From: Pseudonocardiaceae bacterium
Lineage (GTDB): Bacteria; Actinomycetota; Actinomycetes; Mycobacteriales; Pseudonocardiaceae
Assembly (NCBI GenBank): GCA_009379815.1
Contig: WHSY01000014.1
Coordinates: forward strand, 1 to 64,000
DNA length: 64,000 bases
Reading direction: 5' to 3'
The notes beneath the pieces are model-generated. The model had not been told where the DNA came from. It did not search any database and saw only the letters and a program-made list of their open reading frames with translations. A program made the translations under genes and the position numbers. This document shows positions 25,425-33,446 of this stretch, piece after piece (within the stretch, counting starts at the first letter, position 1; the number at the start of each line of letters is the position of its first letter).

Positions 25425-28325
25425 TCAGCGTGAGGTTGTGACCACGTCGGTGGCGTAGGTAACGGCGTCGTCGGGGCTCATGGATCGACCGCGGGCCCAA
25501 GCGACGTCGATCTCGGATTCGGTGAGCACCCGGCGGGCGGCGTCGGTGGGGTGCACGGTCTCCCACCGGAAGTCGTCGATGGCGAGCCCGCCGCCCACGG
25601 TTTCCCGCACTCGGGAGGCGGCCCCAGCGAGGGTGACTGCGCGTTGTGGCGACTGGCGGCCGATCGCCGCCTGGCCGAGCCGGTCGAGGTCCATCGCCAT
25701 GCTGGGCAGGTCATCGAGCTCCGACGCAATGCCGAGGCAAGCAGTGAGCTCCTGCTCGGCTTGCTCGTAGCGTCGCTCGCGCAACGAGATGAGTGCGAGC
25801 GTGCGCAGCATCTGGCTCTCGTACCAGCGCTCGCCGATGGCACGCGTACCAGCCACGACCAGCTCGCCGTAGTTGCGGGCGGCGTCCAGTTCTCCGGTGA
25901 ACAGCTTCACCAGCGCGGAGGTGGCCATGCCGTTACCCATGGCCATGGGGTCGGCTGCGTGCTGGGCGACGATGGCCTGGACCTGTTGCTCCAGCGGTGC
26001 GGCAGCTTCCGGATCGCCGCGGTGACAGGCGATGGTGACCACCAGTCCCAGCAGCGACTCGAACTCGAGCCACCAGGGACTGAGGAGGGTTCCGATCGGG
26101 TACTGCTCGTCAACGACCTCGGCTGCATCATGCTTGAGCCCCCGTGCCACCTCAGCCGCCTGCCGGTAGTGCCCTTCGGCGCCGTCGAGATCGCGCTCCC
26201 AGTAGCACAGCCCGGCGAGCCCGATGAGCGCCTTGGCGCGGGCTACAGTCGCAGCGTCGCCGGAGAGGGCGAGCATCTCGTCAAGCCACGCTCGGCCTTC
26301 GGTGATGCGGCCGCGGAAATGCCAGAAACGCCACAGCCGTCCAGCCATGACCAGGCCCGGGTCGAGTTCGCCCGTTTCCCTGGCCCGGCGCAGCACCGCG
26401 CGCAGGTTGTCGTGATCGGCCTCGAGGCGTCGCAACCACCGGGGCTGTTCGGCTCGGGTGAGCTCCGGCTCGGCCCGTTCCACCAGGGCGGCATAGAGGT
26501 CGGCGTGCCTGCGGCTGACCTCTTCGTACTCACCGTGGGCTCGTAGCTCGTCGAGCGCGTACTCGCGGATCGTCTCCAGCATCGAATACCGGACCGGGTC
26601 GGTGTCCAAGGGTGCTTGGAGCAGGCTCACCTCGATCAGATGGGAGATGCCGCGGAGCACAGCCCCTGCGGGAGAGTTCGCGGCGACGGCTTCGGCTGCG
26701 TCGAGGCTGAAGCCGCCGCGGACGATGCCGAGGCGCCGGAACAGGGCCTGGTCGGCGGGGTCGAGCAGGTCATAGCTCCAGGCGATGGCCTCGCGCAGCT
26801 GCTGCTGACGTGCGGGTTGGTCGGTGTTGCCCTCGACGAGCAGCGAGAGGACATCGGTGAGGCGGCGCCGCAGTTCGGCCAGCGGGAAGTGCCGCAGGCG
26901 GGCCGCGGCGAGCTCGATCGCCAGCGGTAGCCCGTCAACCCGGGCGACGATCTCGGCGACCGGTGCCGCGTTGCCGGCCGTGACGGTGAACCGTGGGTCG
27001 ATGGCCCTGGCCCGTTCGGCGAAGAGAGCGAGGGCGTCGAAGCCATCGGGGTCTTCGGCCGAGGACAGCTCCTCCGGGTCGGGCACCGGCAGCGGCGCCA
27101 GGCGGTATTCCTGTTCCCCGGACAATCGCAGCGGCGCCCGGCTGGTGGCCAGCACCCGTAAACCGGGAGCGGCGTCGAGCAGCCGGCCCACCACCGCCAC
27201 GCCGGGCAGGAGGTGCTCGAGGTTATCGAGCACCAGCAACAACCGCCGCGCCTTGAGGTGGTCGATCAGCGCATCCAGGACCGGCCGCTCGGGCTCGGAC
27301 ACGCCGAGCGCGGCGGCGACGGCGGAGGTGATCAGGCCGGGTTCGTCGATCTCGGCCAACGGCACAAGACACACGCCGTGCGGGTGATGGGGCATCGACT
27401 GCTCCGCCGCTGCCAGAGCCAGTCGGGTCTTGCCCGCCCCGGGCGGGCCGGTGACGGTGACCAGCCGCTTGGTCGCCAGCAGCCCGGCCAGATCGGCGAG
27501 TTCGTCGCGCCGTCCCACGAAGCTGGTTCGCGGACTCGGCAGGTTGTGCAGCGGACGGGCAGCCTCGGCCGCTCGGGGCTCGCCGAGGTCTGGGTCGTGG
27601 AGGAGGATCCGCTCCTCCAACCGGCACAGCCACGGGCTCGGCTCGATGCCCAACTGCTCGTCCAGGGTCTGGCGGGCACGCCGGAAGGCGTGCAAAGCGT
27701 CGGCCTGGCGCCCCGCCCGATACTGCGCGATCATCAGCTGACCCCACAGGCGCTCCCGGAACGGATGTTCCGACACCAGCCCGTTCAGCTCGTCGACCAC
27801 GCGGCTGTGCCACCCCGACGCGAGGTCGGCTTCCACCCGATCTTCGAGGACACCCAGTCGCATGGCCTCCAGCCGGGCCCGCTCCGGCTCCAACGCGACC
27901 ATCTCCGCGACGTCAGCCAGTACGGATCCCCGCCACAGGCCGAGCGCCTCGCGCAGCAGGTCGGCTCCTTCTTTCGGACGACCTCCGGCGAGCGCCTCCC
28001 GGCCCTGTTCGGCCAGGGTCTGGAACCGTCGGGCATCGAGCTCATCGGGGGAGGTCTTGAGCAGGTAGCCCGGCGCGCGGCTCTGCAGCCGCCAGCCGTC
28101 GGGTCCGAGCGCCTGCCGGAGCCGGTACACGTAGCCCTGCAAGGTGTGCCGTGCCGTCTCGGGCGGATCGCTCTCCCACATGTCGTCGATCAGTCGTTCG
28201 GCGGACACCACCCCCGGACTTCGGACGGCCAGCAGGGCTACCAGCAGCCGCAGGCGTGGGGTCCCGGCATCGAGCAGCGACCCCTCCCTGACCACCTCGA
28301 GTGGCCCCAGGATGCGGAACTCCAT
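25425..28325 (-). CDS. AfsR/SARP-type regulator (wHTH-BTAD-NB-ARC-TPR)
   Basis: 966-residue signalling ATPase. Residues 1-95 form an OmpR-type winged helix (MEFRILGPLEVVREGSLLDAG, VSAERLIDDMWESDPP, LQGYVYRLRQALG). BTAD follows to about 245, then an NB-ARC ATPase with Walker A VTGPPGAGKTRLAL, LLLVLDNLEHLLPG and LPLAIELAAARLRHFPLAEL, and C-terminal TPR-like helices. Such proteins activate secondary-metabolism or stress genes. It is divergent from the SRPBCC-methyltransferase pair, which it may control. Transcription runs into the methyltransferase fragment downstream. Confidence 0.9.
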   Translation of the reverse strand: MEFRILGPLEVVREGSLLDAGTPRLRLLVALLAVRSPGVVSAERLIDDMWESDPPETARHTLQGYVYRLRQALGPDGWRLQSRAPGYLLKTSPDELDARRFQTLAEQGREALAGGRPKEGADLLREALGLWRGSVLADVAEMVALEPERARLEAMRLGVLEDRVEADLASGWHSRVVDELNGLVSEHPFRERLWGQLMIAQYRAGRQADALHAFRRARQTLDEQLGIEPSPWLCRLEERILLHDPDLGEPRAAEAARPLHNLPSPRTSFVGRRDELADLAGLLATKRLVTVTGPPGAGKTRLALAAAEQSMPHHPHGVCLVPLAEIDEPGLITSAVAAALGVSEPERPVLDALIDHLKARRLLLVLDNLEHLLPGVAVVGRLLDAAPGLRVLATSRAPLRLSGEQEYRLAPLPVPDPEELSSAEDPDGFDALALFAERARAIDPRFTVTAGNAAPVAEIVARVDGLPLAIELAAARLRHFPLAELRRRLTDVLSLLVEGNTDQPARQQQLREAIAWSYDLLDPADQALFRRLGIVRGGFSLDAAEAVAANSPAGAVLRGISHLIEVSLLQAPLDTDPVRYSMLETIREYALDELRAHGEYEEVSRRHADLYAALVERAEPELTRAEQPRWLRRLEADHDNLRAVLRRARETGELDPGLVMAGRLWRFWHFRGRITEGRAWLDEMLALSGDAATVARAKALIGLAGLCYWERDLDGAEGHYRQAAEVARGLKHDAAEVVDEQYPIGTLLSPWWLEFESLLGLVVTIACHRGDPEAAAPLEQQVQAIVAQHAADPMAMGNGMATSALVKLFTGELDAARNYGELVVAGTRAIGERWYESQMLRTLALISLRERRYEQAEQELTACLGIASELDDLPSMAMDLDRLGQAAIGRQSPQRAVTLAGAASRVRETVGGGLAIDDFRWETVHPTDAARRVLTESEIDVAWARGRSMSPDDAVTYATDVVTTSR

Positions 28326-28457
28326 CTCTGAGCTCCTCCCAGCCGATCGAACCAGACATTACCGAATTTCCGGGCACCGACGCGGCTGCGATCAGATTGC
28401 GATCGCCGCCGGGCACGGTCAACGCAACAGCAAACCCCGATGAGCAAGGGAGTCACC

Positions 28458-28967
28458 ATGAAACGGGCAACGAAGGGCGCGGTCAGCGTCCACATCGACG
28501 CCTCGCCCGAGCGCGTCTACCAGCTGGTCTCCGACGTCACAAGGATGGGTGAGTGGAGCCCGGAAACCTACCGCTGCAAGTGGCTGGACGCAGCGGGCCC
28601 CGCGGTCGGCGCGCGATTCAAGGGCTACAACCGCCGCGGCAACGCACGCTGGTCGAACACCCTGGTCGTCATCGCCGCCGATCCCGGCCGTGAGTTCGCC
28701 TTCCGGCGAGACGTGCTGCCGTGCGGGGTGTGCGACTGGCGCTACCGGCTGGAACAGGACGGCACCGGCACCGTGCTGACCGAGTCCTACGACGTCACCA
28801 AGCCGGACTGGACGATCACCAACCGGTTCAACGGGCTGATGCTGCGCGTCGAAGACCGCGACGACGACCTCGCCGACGGCATGCGCACCACCCTGTCCCG
28901 AATCAAGCAGGCCGTCGAAACCGAGCAAGCACCACGACACACTCCCACGAGGAGGGCTGAACGATGA
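28458..28967 (+). CDS. SRPBCC-family protein (START/Bet v1-like)
   Basis: 169-residue hydrophobic-ligand-binding fold: VSVHIDASPERVYQLVSDVTRMGEWSPETY, then VGARFKGYNRR, WSNTLVVIAADPGREFAFR and WRYRLEQDGTGTVLTESYDV. I chose ATG 28458, preceded by AAGGGAG, over ATG 28440. Members bind lipids or aromatic compounds, or act as polyketide cyclases. Its TGA overlaps the start of the next methyltransferase gene (ATGA), so the two products probably work on the same compound. Divergent to the AfsR-type regulator. Confidence 0.8.
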   Translation: MKRATKGAVSVHIDASPERVYQLVSDVTRMGEWSPETYRCKWLDAAGPAVGARFKGYNRRGNARWSNTLVVIAADPGREFAFRRDVLPCGVCDWRYRLEQDGTGTVLTESYDVTKPDWTITNRFNGLMLRVEDRDDDLADGMRTTLSRIKQAVETEQAPRHTPTRRAER

Positions 28968-29821
28968 CCGACACCACCACGCCTGCCAACGCGGACGAAA
29001 TCCGGTACTGGACGCAGGTCGAAGGCCCCCACTACGTCGTGGAGGCCGAACGCTACGACCTTTTGCTCCGTGCATTCACCGAAGCGCTGCTCGACGCCGC
29101 CGCTCTGCACCCCGGCGAGCGGGTCCTCGATGTCGGCTGCGGCAACGGCGCCACCACCATCGAAGCCGCCAGGCAGGTCCGGCCAGGTGGTCGGGCGCTC
29201 GGTGTCGACGTCTCGCCGCCGATGCTGGCGCTGGCAGGCAAGCGAGCCGCGGCGGCCGGCGTGGACACCGTTGAGTTCCTCCGCGCCGACGCCCAGGTCC
29301 ATGCGTTCGACGAAGGCAGCGTCGACGCCATCATCAGCCGCAACGGCCTGATGTTCTTCGACGACCCGAATGCCGCTTTCGCCAACCTCGCCCGTGCGCT
29401 GCGCCCCGGCGCCCGCGTGGTGTTCGTCGCGCCGCAGGGGCCGAAACACAGCGAGTGGATCATGGCGGCGGGCGCGGCCGCGGCACCCTACCTCGGTGTA
29501 CCCCAAGGGCTTGCCCCGAACGCGCCAGGGCCCTACGGGCTGGCCGACCCCGACCGGACCCGCGGCATTCTCGCCGGTGCGGGATTCGGCGACGTCACTG
29601 TCGAAGCACTGACCCGCCCGATGCGCATCGGCGACGACGTCGAGGACGCGCTGGGCTTCATCCGCTCCCTGCCCAGGGTCGCCGACCTCTTCGCCGCCGC
29701 ACCGCCGGACAAACGGACCGCCGCGATCAGTGCGGTGCGTGAAGCGCTCGCACCCTATGCGGGACCTGACGGTGTGGTGATGCACAACAACGGCGAGTGG
29801 CTGGTGACGGCCCGGCGCTGA
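28964..29821 (+). CDS. class I SAM-dependent methyltransferase (UbiE-like)
   Basis: 285-residue methyltransferase. Motif I VLDVGCGNGATTIEAARQV, motif II ALGVDVSPPMLALAGKRA, then FLRADAQVHAFDEGSVDAIISRNGLMFFDDPNAAFANLARALRPGARVVFV. The N-terminal DEIRYWTQVEGPHYVVEAERYD resembles ubiquinone/menaquinone-type or small-molecule methyltransferases. Overlaps the SRPBCC gene by 4 bp. It converges on the selenocysteine-type methyltransferase; a short perfect hairpin at 29950 separates them. Confidence 0.85.
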   Translation: MTDTTTPANADEIRYWTQVEGPHYVVEAERYDLLLRAFTEALLDAAALHPGERVLDVGCGNGATTIEAARQVRPGGRALGVDVSPPMLALAGKRAAAAGVDTVEFLRADAQVHAFDEGSVDAIISRNGLMFFDDPNAAFANLARALRPGARVVFVAPQGPKHSEWIMAAGAAAAPYLGVPQGLAPNAPGPYGLADPDRTRGILAGAGFGDVTVEALTRPMRIGDDVEDALGFIRSLPRVADLFAAAPPDKRTAAISAVREALAPYAGPDGVVMHNNGEWLVTARR

Positions 29822-29949
29822 GCCTGATCCACCGATGAAGCGGGCGAGTTGATTGCGCCGTGCCATGTCCTGGCCGCCTCCTGCGTCCTCAAGGGTGACG
29901 CCGCACGGCGCCCGGCTACCTGGGATGCCAGGTGTTCCCCGAGGGGCGC

Positions 29950-29970
29950 GGCCACCTCATCGAGGTGGCC
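29950..29970. terminator. perfect short hairpin between convergent genes
   Basis: GGCCACCTC-ATC-GAGGTGGCC, a 9-bp stem with a 3-nt loop, in the 202-bp gap between the convergent methyltransferase genes. Probably a bidirectional terminator. The rest of the gap has no supported gene. Confidence 0.5.
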
Positions 29971-30023
29971 TTCTCCGGCACGGTCGCACAGGTGCACAGC
30001 GACCTCGTCCTATCCGCCCCGGG

Positions 30024-30815
30024 TCACCGCTTGCGGGCGGTGACGGTGATGGCCACCGCGACCTCGGCTTGCTGCTCGGGGGTGAGCAGGTCGCCCATGA
30101 GCTCGACCAGTTCCGGGGGGAACAGTGGGTATCGGGCGGCGTCCTGGAGGCGGAACGGCCGGCGTTCGAGTACCTCGGGCGCGCTGAAGCCCACGCTGGT
30201 GATCTTGTCGACGAAGACACGCTCCGCCAGGGCTCCGGCCACTCAACCGGCCCACGCCGAGGGGTGGGTGAGGATCTCGGAGGGCAACTCCTCCTCTCGG
30301 ATGGTGAGGTCGGTCACGCAGAGGCGGCCACCCGGGCGCAGCACGCGGTAGGCCTCGGCCAGCACCCGGCTCTTGCGCGCCGACAGGTTGATCGAGCCGT
30401 TGGAGATGATCACGTCCACCGAGGCGTTGGGCAGCGGCAGCGACTCCATCTGCGCCCGGTGGAACTCGGCGTTGTCCGCGCCTGCCTGCGCGGCGAACGC
30501 GCGGGCGCGCTCGACCATCTCGGGCAGGAAGTCCACCCCGACCGCCCAGCCGGTCGGCGCCACGAGAGCGGCGGCCAGCAGGGTGTCGATGCCCGCGCCG
30601 CACCCGAGGTCGGCGACCGCCTCGCCGGCGCCCAGGTCCGCCCACGCCAGCGGGGCGCCCACCCCCAGCGCCCACTCAGCGGCGCCGGCGGGCACTGCTG
30701 CCAGCTGCTCGTCGGTGTAGAAGCGCGTCCCGGGCCCGCCGGGCGCGTCGAGCCCCTGGTAGGCGTCGACAACCAGCTCTTGGATCTCGTCGGAGTACAT
30801 CAAGTCCCTGCTCAT
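30024..30815 (-). CDS. ArsM-like SAM methyltransferase A, predicted selenoprotein (in-frame TGA at codon 191)
   Basis: 263 codons if the TGA at 30245-30243 is read as selenocysteine; a conventional reading gives 190 residues plus a separate GTG-started 72-mer. N-terminal MYSDEIQELVVDAYQG, motif I VADLGCGAGIDTLLAA, VGVDFLPEMVERARA, VDVIISNGSINLSARKSRVLAEAYRVLRPGGRL and HPSAWAG, then U, then VAGALAERVFVDKITSVGF and an intact C-terminus. The U position equals the conserved Cys of ArsM (CmArsM Cys224, GECLGGAL). The other ArsM active-site Cys (NCVCNL, Cys174) is NGSINL here, so arsenite may not be the substrate. The ATG overlaps the anti-sigma stop (ATGA), placing it in the sigma operon. A third, truncated copy of its C-terminus is at 25231. 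Confidence 0.75.
30210..30228 (-). promoter_or_regulatory. candidate bacterial SECIS hairpin A
   Basis: In the mRNA, GGCGGAG-CGUGU-CUUCGUC folds into a 7-bp stem (with G-U pairs) and a 5-nt loop; the loop begins 22 nt after the in-frame UGA. Bacterial SECIS elements lie within about 16-37 nt of the UGA and have a G early in the loop, as here. The loop nearly equals that of candidate B. Confidence 0.45.
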
Positions 30816-31051
30816 GGCGCCTCCCTGTCGAGCGTGTCGAGAAAGCCGACCAGACGGGCCTCCACCTCCGTGGGCAGGGAGGGTAGCGGGGTCGAGCGCA
30901 GGAAACCCCGCAGCGCCTCGGCGAACTCGACCTCACCGCAGCAGCGTTTGCAGAACGCCAGATGCTGCTCCACACGGGCGCGGTCGGTCGCGTCGAGGTC
31001 CTGCTCCAGGTACTCCCACAGCTGCCGGACCGCTTCAGCGCAGCTGATCAC
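30812..31051 (-). CDS. zinc-finger anti-sigma factor
   Basis: 79-residue protein with the ZAS motif: ISCAEAVRQLWEYLEQDLDATDRARVEQHLAFCKRCCGEVEF (H-x3-C-x2-C). It matches the RsrA/mycothiol-system anti-sigma group, which binds ECF sigma factors and releases them on oxidation or metal exchange. The GTG start overlaps the sigma stop (GTGA), and its stop overlaps the methyltransferase A start (ATGA). A thiol/metal signal controlling the selenomethyltransferase is therefore plausible (inference). Confidence 0.82.
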   Translation of the reverse strand: MISCAEAVRQLWEYLEQDLDATDRARVEQHLAFCKRCCGEVEFAEALRGFLRSTPLPSLPTEVEARLVGFLDTLDREAP

Positions 31052-31629
31052 CGGCGGGCTCCCTTCGGCGCGGCAACGAGGTCGTGTTCGGTCGCGTAAC
31101 TCCACAGCTCGCGCTCGAACAGCTTGCGGCCGCGGTGCAGCCACGACAACACCGTCCCCTGGGCTACCCCGAACATCCGCGCCACCTGCCCGGTGGACAG
31201 CCCCTCCATGTGCACCAGCACCAGCGGGACCCGGTACAGCGGCTGGACACGGTCCAGGACACACCAGACGTCGTCCTCCTCGAACACGGCGAGAAAGTCC
31301 AGGTGCAAGCTGTCGGAGTAGGGCCAGGGATCCGCCTCGGCGATCCTGCGGTACAGCGAGCCCTCGGGCAGCGGATCGACCGGCAGCTCGCGCGGCAGGC
31401 CCGCGTCCCGGCGGTGCCGGTCGCGGACGCAGTTGAGCAAGATCTGGCGAAACCACGCCGGAGCGGCCTGCACATCGCGCAGCCCGTCGAAGCCGCGGTA
31501 GGCCTTGATCAGACACTCCTGAACCGCATCCTCGGCCGCCTCACCGACCAGCCGGCGAGCCAGCGAATACAGCCAGGGCAGCTGCTCCCTGGCAACCGCC
31601 GCGAACTCGCTGCGTTGTTCCTCGCCCAA
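31048..31629 (-). CDS. ECF RNA polymerase sigma factor
   Basis: 193-residue ECF sigma. Region 2: LPWLYSLARRLVGEAAEDAVQECLIKAYRGFDGLRD and APAWFRQILLNCVRDRHRR. Region 4: LYRVPLVLVHMEGLSTGQVARMFGVAQGTVLSWLHRGRKLFERELW. The only usable start is TTG 31629, since a stop lies seven codons upstream. It lies 92 bp downstream of methyltransferase B and is co-translated with the anti-sigma gene. Its targets probably include its own operon. Confidence 0.87.
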   Translation of the reverse strand: MGEEQRSEFAAVAREQLPWLYSLARRLVGEAAEDAVQECLIKAYRGFDGLRDVQAAPAWFRQILLNCVRDRHRRDAGLPRELPVDPLPEGSLYRRIAEADPWPYSDSLHLDFLAVFEEDDVWCVLDRVQPLYRVPLVLVHMEGLSTGQVARMFGVAQGTVLSWLHRGRKLFERELWSYATEHDLVAAPKGARR

Positions 31630-31721
31630 GGAATGCCCCGCTCGGCCTCATGCGGTCAGGTGAACCAGCTTCTTGGTCGTGATACTCCGGCGCGCCGCCC
31701 TGCGCAACCCTGCATCTGCTC

Positions 31722-32537
31722 TCACTCGGTCGTGTGAGGCTTGCGGGCAAGGAACGCATAGCCGTACACGTCGAACGCGCGTGCCTTGTCCTCGCCGCGC
31801 GCGCCACCGAAGGTGTCCACTGGCGAACCGATTCGTACGTCGACGAACCCCGACTCCTCGAGCATTCGCTGCCAGCCTGCGCACGGCAGGCCGCCGGCGA
31901 TTCAACCGGTCCACAGGTCGATCTCGCGCAACGCCTCCGGGGAGACCGGCACGCCGTTGGCGATATCGCCGAACTGCAGCCACCCACCGGGGACGAGCAC
32001 CCGGGCGACCTCGGTGAACGCCGCGCGCTTGTCGGCGCACAGGTTGAAAACGCCGTTGGAGATCACCACGTCAGCCCAGTCATCAGGCACGGGCAGCGCT
32101 TCGGCCAAGCCTTCCCGGAAGGCCACGTTGTCCAGGCCGAGCCTGGCGGCGTTGTCCTTCGCCTTGGCGCGCATCTCGGCGGTCATGTCCACGCCCACCA
32201 CCGAGCCGGTAGGCCCGACGTGCCGTGCGGCCACGAAGCTGTCGAAGCCGGCACCCGAGCCGACGTCGGCGACCCGCTCGCCGGCCTGCAGCTGTCGCAG
32301 CGCGAACGGGTTCGCGACGCCGGCGAAGGACTCGACGGCCGTGTCCGGGAGCGCGTCGACCACCTCGTCCGGATAGCCGAGCAGCCGCGCGAGCCGCCGG
32401 CCGGTGTGGAAGTGATGCTCACCATGGGGATCGTGGGCCACCTCGCGGTACTTGCGGCGCACCTCCGCGCGCAGCGCCTCGGGGTCCACCGGCGTCTCGA
32501 TCGGCTCCGCCGCGCTCGATGATCGTGCGGTCATCAT
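31722..32537 (-). CDS. ArsM-like SAM methyltransferase B, predicted selenoprotein (in-frame TGA at codon 212)
   Basis: 271 codons with the TGA at 31904-31902 read as selenocysteine. N-terminal VRRKYREVAHDPHGEHHFHTGRRLARLLGYP, motif I VADVGSGAGFDSFVAARHVG, VVGVDMTAEMRAKAKDNAARLG, DWADVVISNGVFNLCADKRAAFTEVARVLVPGGWLQFGDIA, then LREIDLWTG, U, IAGGLPCAGWQRMLEESGF, VDVRIGSPVDTFGGARGED, KARAFDVYGYAFLARKPH. Everything after the TGA is in the same frame and looks like a normal methyltransferase end. The column equals ArsM Cys224; Cys174 is again missing (NGVFNL). A conventional annotation would stop at 31902 and lose the last 60 residues. The start is one of two adjacent ATGs, at 32537 or 32534. Confidence 0.75.
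31875..31891 (-). promoter_or_regulatory. candidate bacterial SECIS hairpin B
   Basis: In the mRNA, GCCUGC-CGUGC-GCAGGC forms a perfect 6-bp stem and 5-nt loop beginning 17 nt after the in-frame UGA. The loop CGUGC resembles CGUGU of candidate A. Confidence 0.45.
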
Positions 32538-32673
32538 CAGCTCCTCTCTCCGGTCGACAACAGTCGACCGACCCCGACATCCGTCGGCTGCCCACAAGGA
32601 CGCGAGCGGGTAAGGGGCTATTGCAGCCGTGCCAAGGAAGAGCTGCCGGGCGCGCGCAGCCGCGGTGTGAACG

Positions 32674-32693
32674 GGAAGGATCCAGGAAGGATC
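32674..32693. promoter_or_regulatory. direct repeat GGAAGGATC x2, 11-bp period
   Basis: Two copies of GGAAGGATC (32674-32682 and 32685-32693), spaced one helical turn apart, in the 206-bp divergent gap between methyltransferase B and the DUF4242 gene. A candidate activator site; the rest of the gap shows no gene. Confidence 0.35.
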
Positions 32694-32743
32694 GCCGCCT
32701 AGCGTCCTGCTCGTCGAACTCGACACGACGAAGGAGGCAAGCA

Positions 32744-33019
32744 ATGCGTAAGTTCCTGATCGAACGGTCCGTCCCCGGCGCCGGCACCATGAGTGCGGAT
32801 GAGCTGCAGGGCATCTCGGCGAAGTCGGTGAGCGTGCTGCGTGACCTGGGCCCGGACGTGCAGTGGGTGCACAGCTACGTGCTGGACGACAAGCTCTACT
32901 GCGTCTACCACGCCACCGACCCCGAGCTGATCCGCGAGCACGCCCGGGTGGGCGGGTTCCCATGCGACTCCATCATGGACGTCTCCACCATGATCAGTCC
33001 GCACACCGCGAAGGCGTGA
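32744..33019 (+). CDS. DUF4242 family protein (SCO4226-like)
   Basis: 91-residue protein: MRKFLIERSVPGAGTMSADELQGISAKSVSVLRDLGPDVQWVHSYVLDDKLYCVYHATDPELIREHARVGGFP. This is the DUF4242 ferredoxin-like fold; a Streptomyces member, SCO4226, binds nickel. AAGGAGGC precedes the ATG. Its stop overlaps the GTG start of the cupin (GTGA). It is divergent to methyltransferase B, so a shared metal/metalloid signal is possible. Confidence 0.8.
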   Translation: MRKFLIERSVPGAGTMSADELQGISAKSVSVLRDLGPDVQWVHSYVLDDKLYCVYHATDPELIREHARVGGFPCDSIMDVSTMISPHTAKA

Positions 33020-33387
33020 GCGCGGTGTCCTCGCTGGTGGCGGCGTCGTTCGCCGAGCCGACCGAGACGCGGGAGTTCCCGAAGGGACGGCTCGAACTGC
33101 TCGAACTCGGCGGCGGCGCGGTCGTGGGCCGGTTCGTCCTCGAACCCGGCTGGCGGTGGTCCGAATGCGTCCGCCCCACCGCCGGGACCGAGACCTGCCA
33201 GCAGCCGCACCTGGGCTACGTCCTGTCCGGGCGGATGCACGTCGTGACCGACGACGGCGCCGCGGGCGAGGCCGGGCCCGGGGACGCGTTCCGGATCGAC
33301 CCCGGCCACGATGCGTGGACCGTCGGCGACGACACCGTCGTCCTGCTCGACTTCGCCGGCGTGGCCACCTACGCCGTGGCGACGTGA
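33016..33387 (+). CDS. cupin-domain protein
   Basis: 123-residue single cupin: LLELGGGAVVGRFVLEPGWRWSECVRPTAGTETCQQPHLGYVLSGRMHVVTDDGAAGEAGPGDAFRIDPGHDAWTVGDDTVVLLDF. Possible metal ligands are the His of QQPHLGYV and the His of PGHDAW; the first cupin motif has lost the usual HxH. Translationally coupled to the DUF4242 gene and closed by a strong hairpin at 33392. Function unknown; possibly sensing or binding a small molecule. Confidence 0.78.
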   Translation: MSAVSSLVAASFAEPTETREFPKGRLELLELGGGAVVGRFVLEPGWRWSECVRPTAGTETCQQPHLGYVLSGRMHVVTDDGAAGEAGPGDAFRIDPGHDAWTVGDDTVVLLDFAGVATYAVAT

Positions 33388-33391
33388 ACCT

Positions 33392-33428
33392 GGCCGGGCC
33401 ACCGCAGGGGCGCTGTGGTGGCCCGGCC
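33392..33428 (+). terminator. intrinsic terminator-like hairpin
   Basis: Perfect 12-bp arms GGCCGGGCCACC and GGTGGCCCGGCC around a 13-nt loop, 4 bp after the cupin stop. Confidence 0.7.
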
Positions 33429-33446
33429 TCCTTCCGTGGAAGGGGT

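Noticed and set aside
30024-30242. A separate 72-residue gene starting with GTG right after the TGA
   Set aside because: It begins immediately after the TGA in the same frame and matches the C-terminal part of methyltransferases, so it is better read as one protein.
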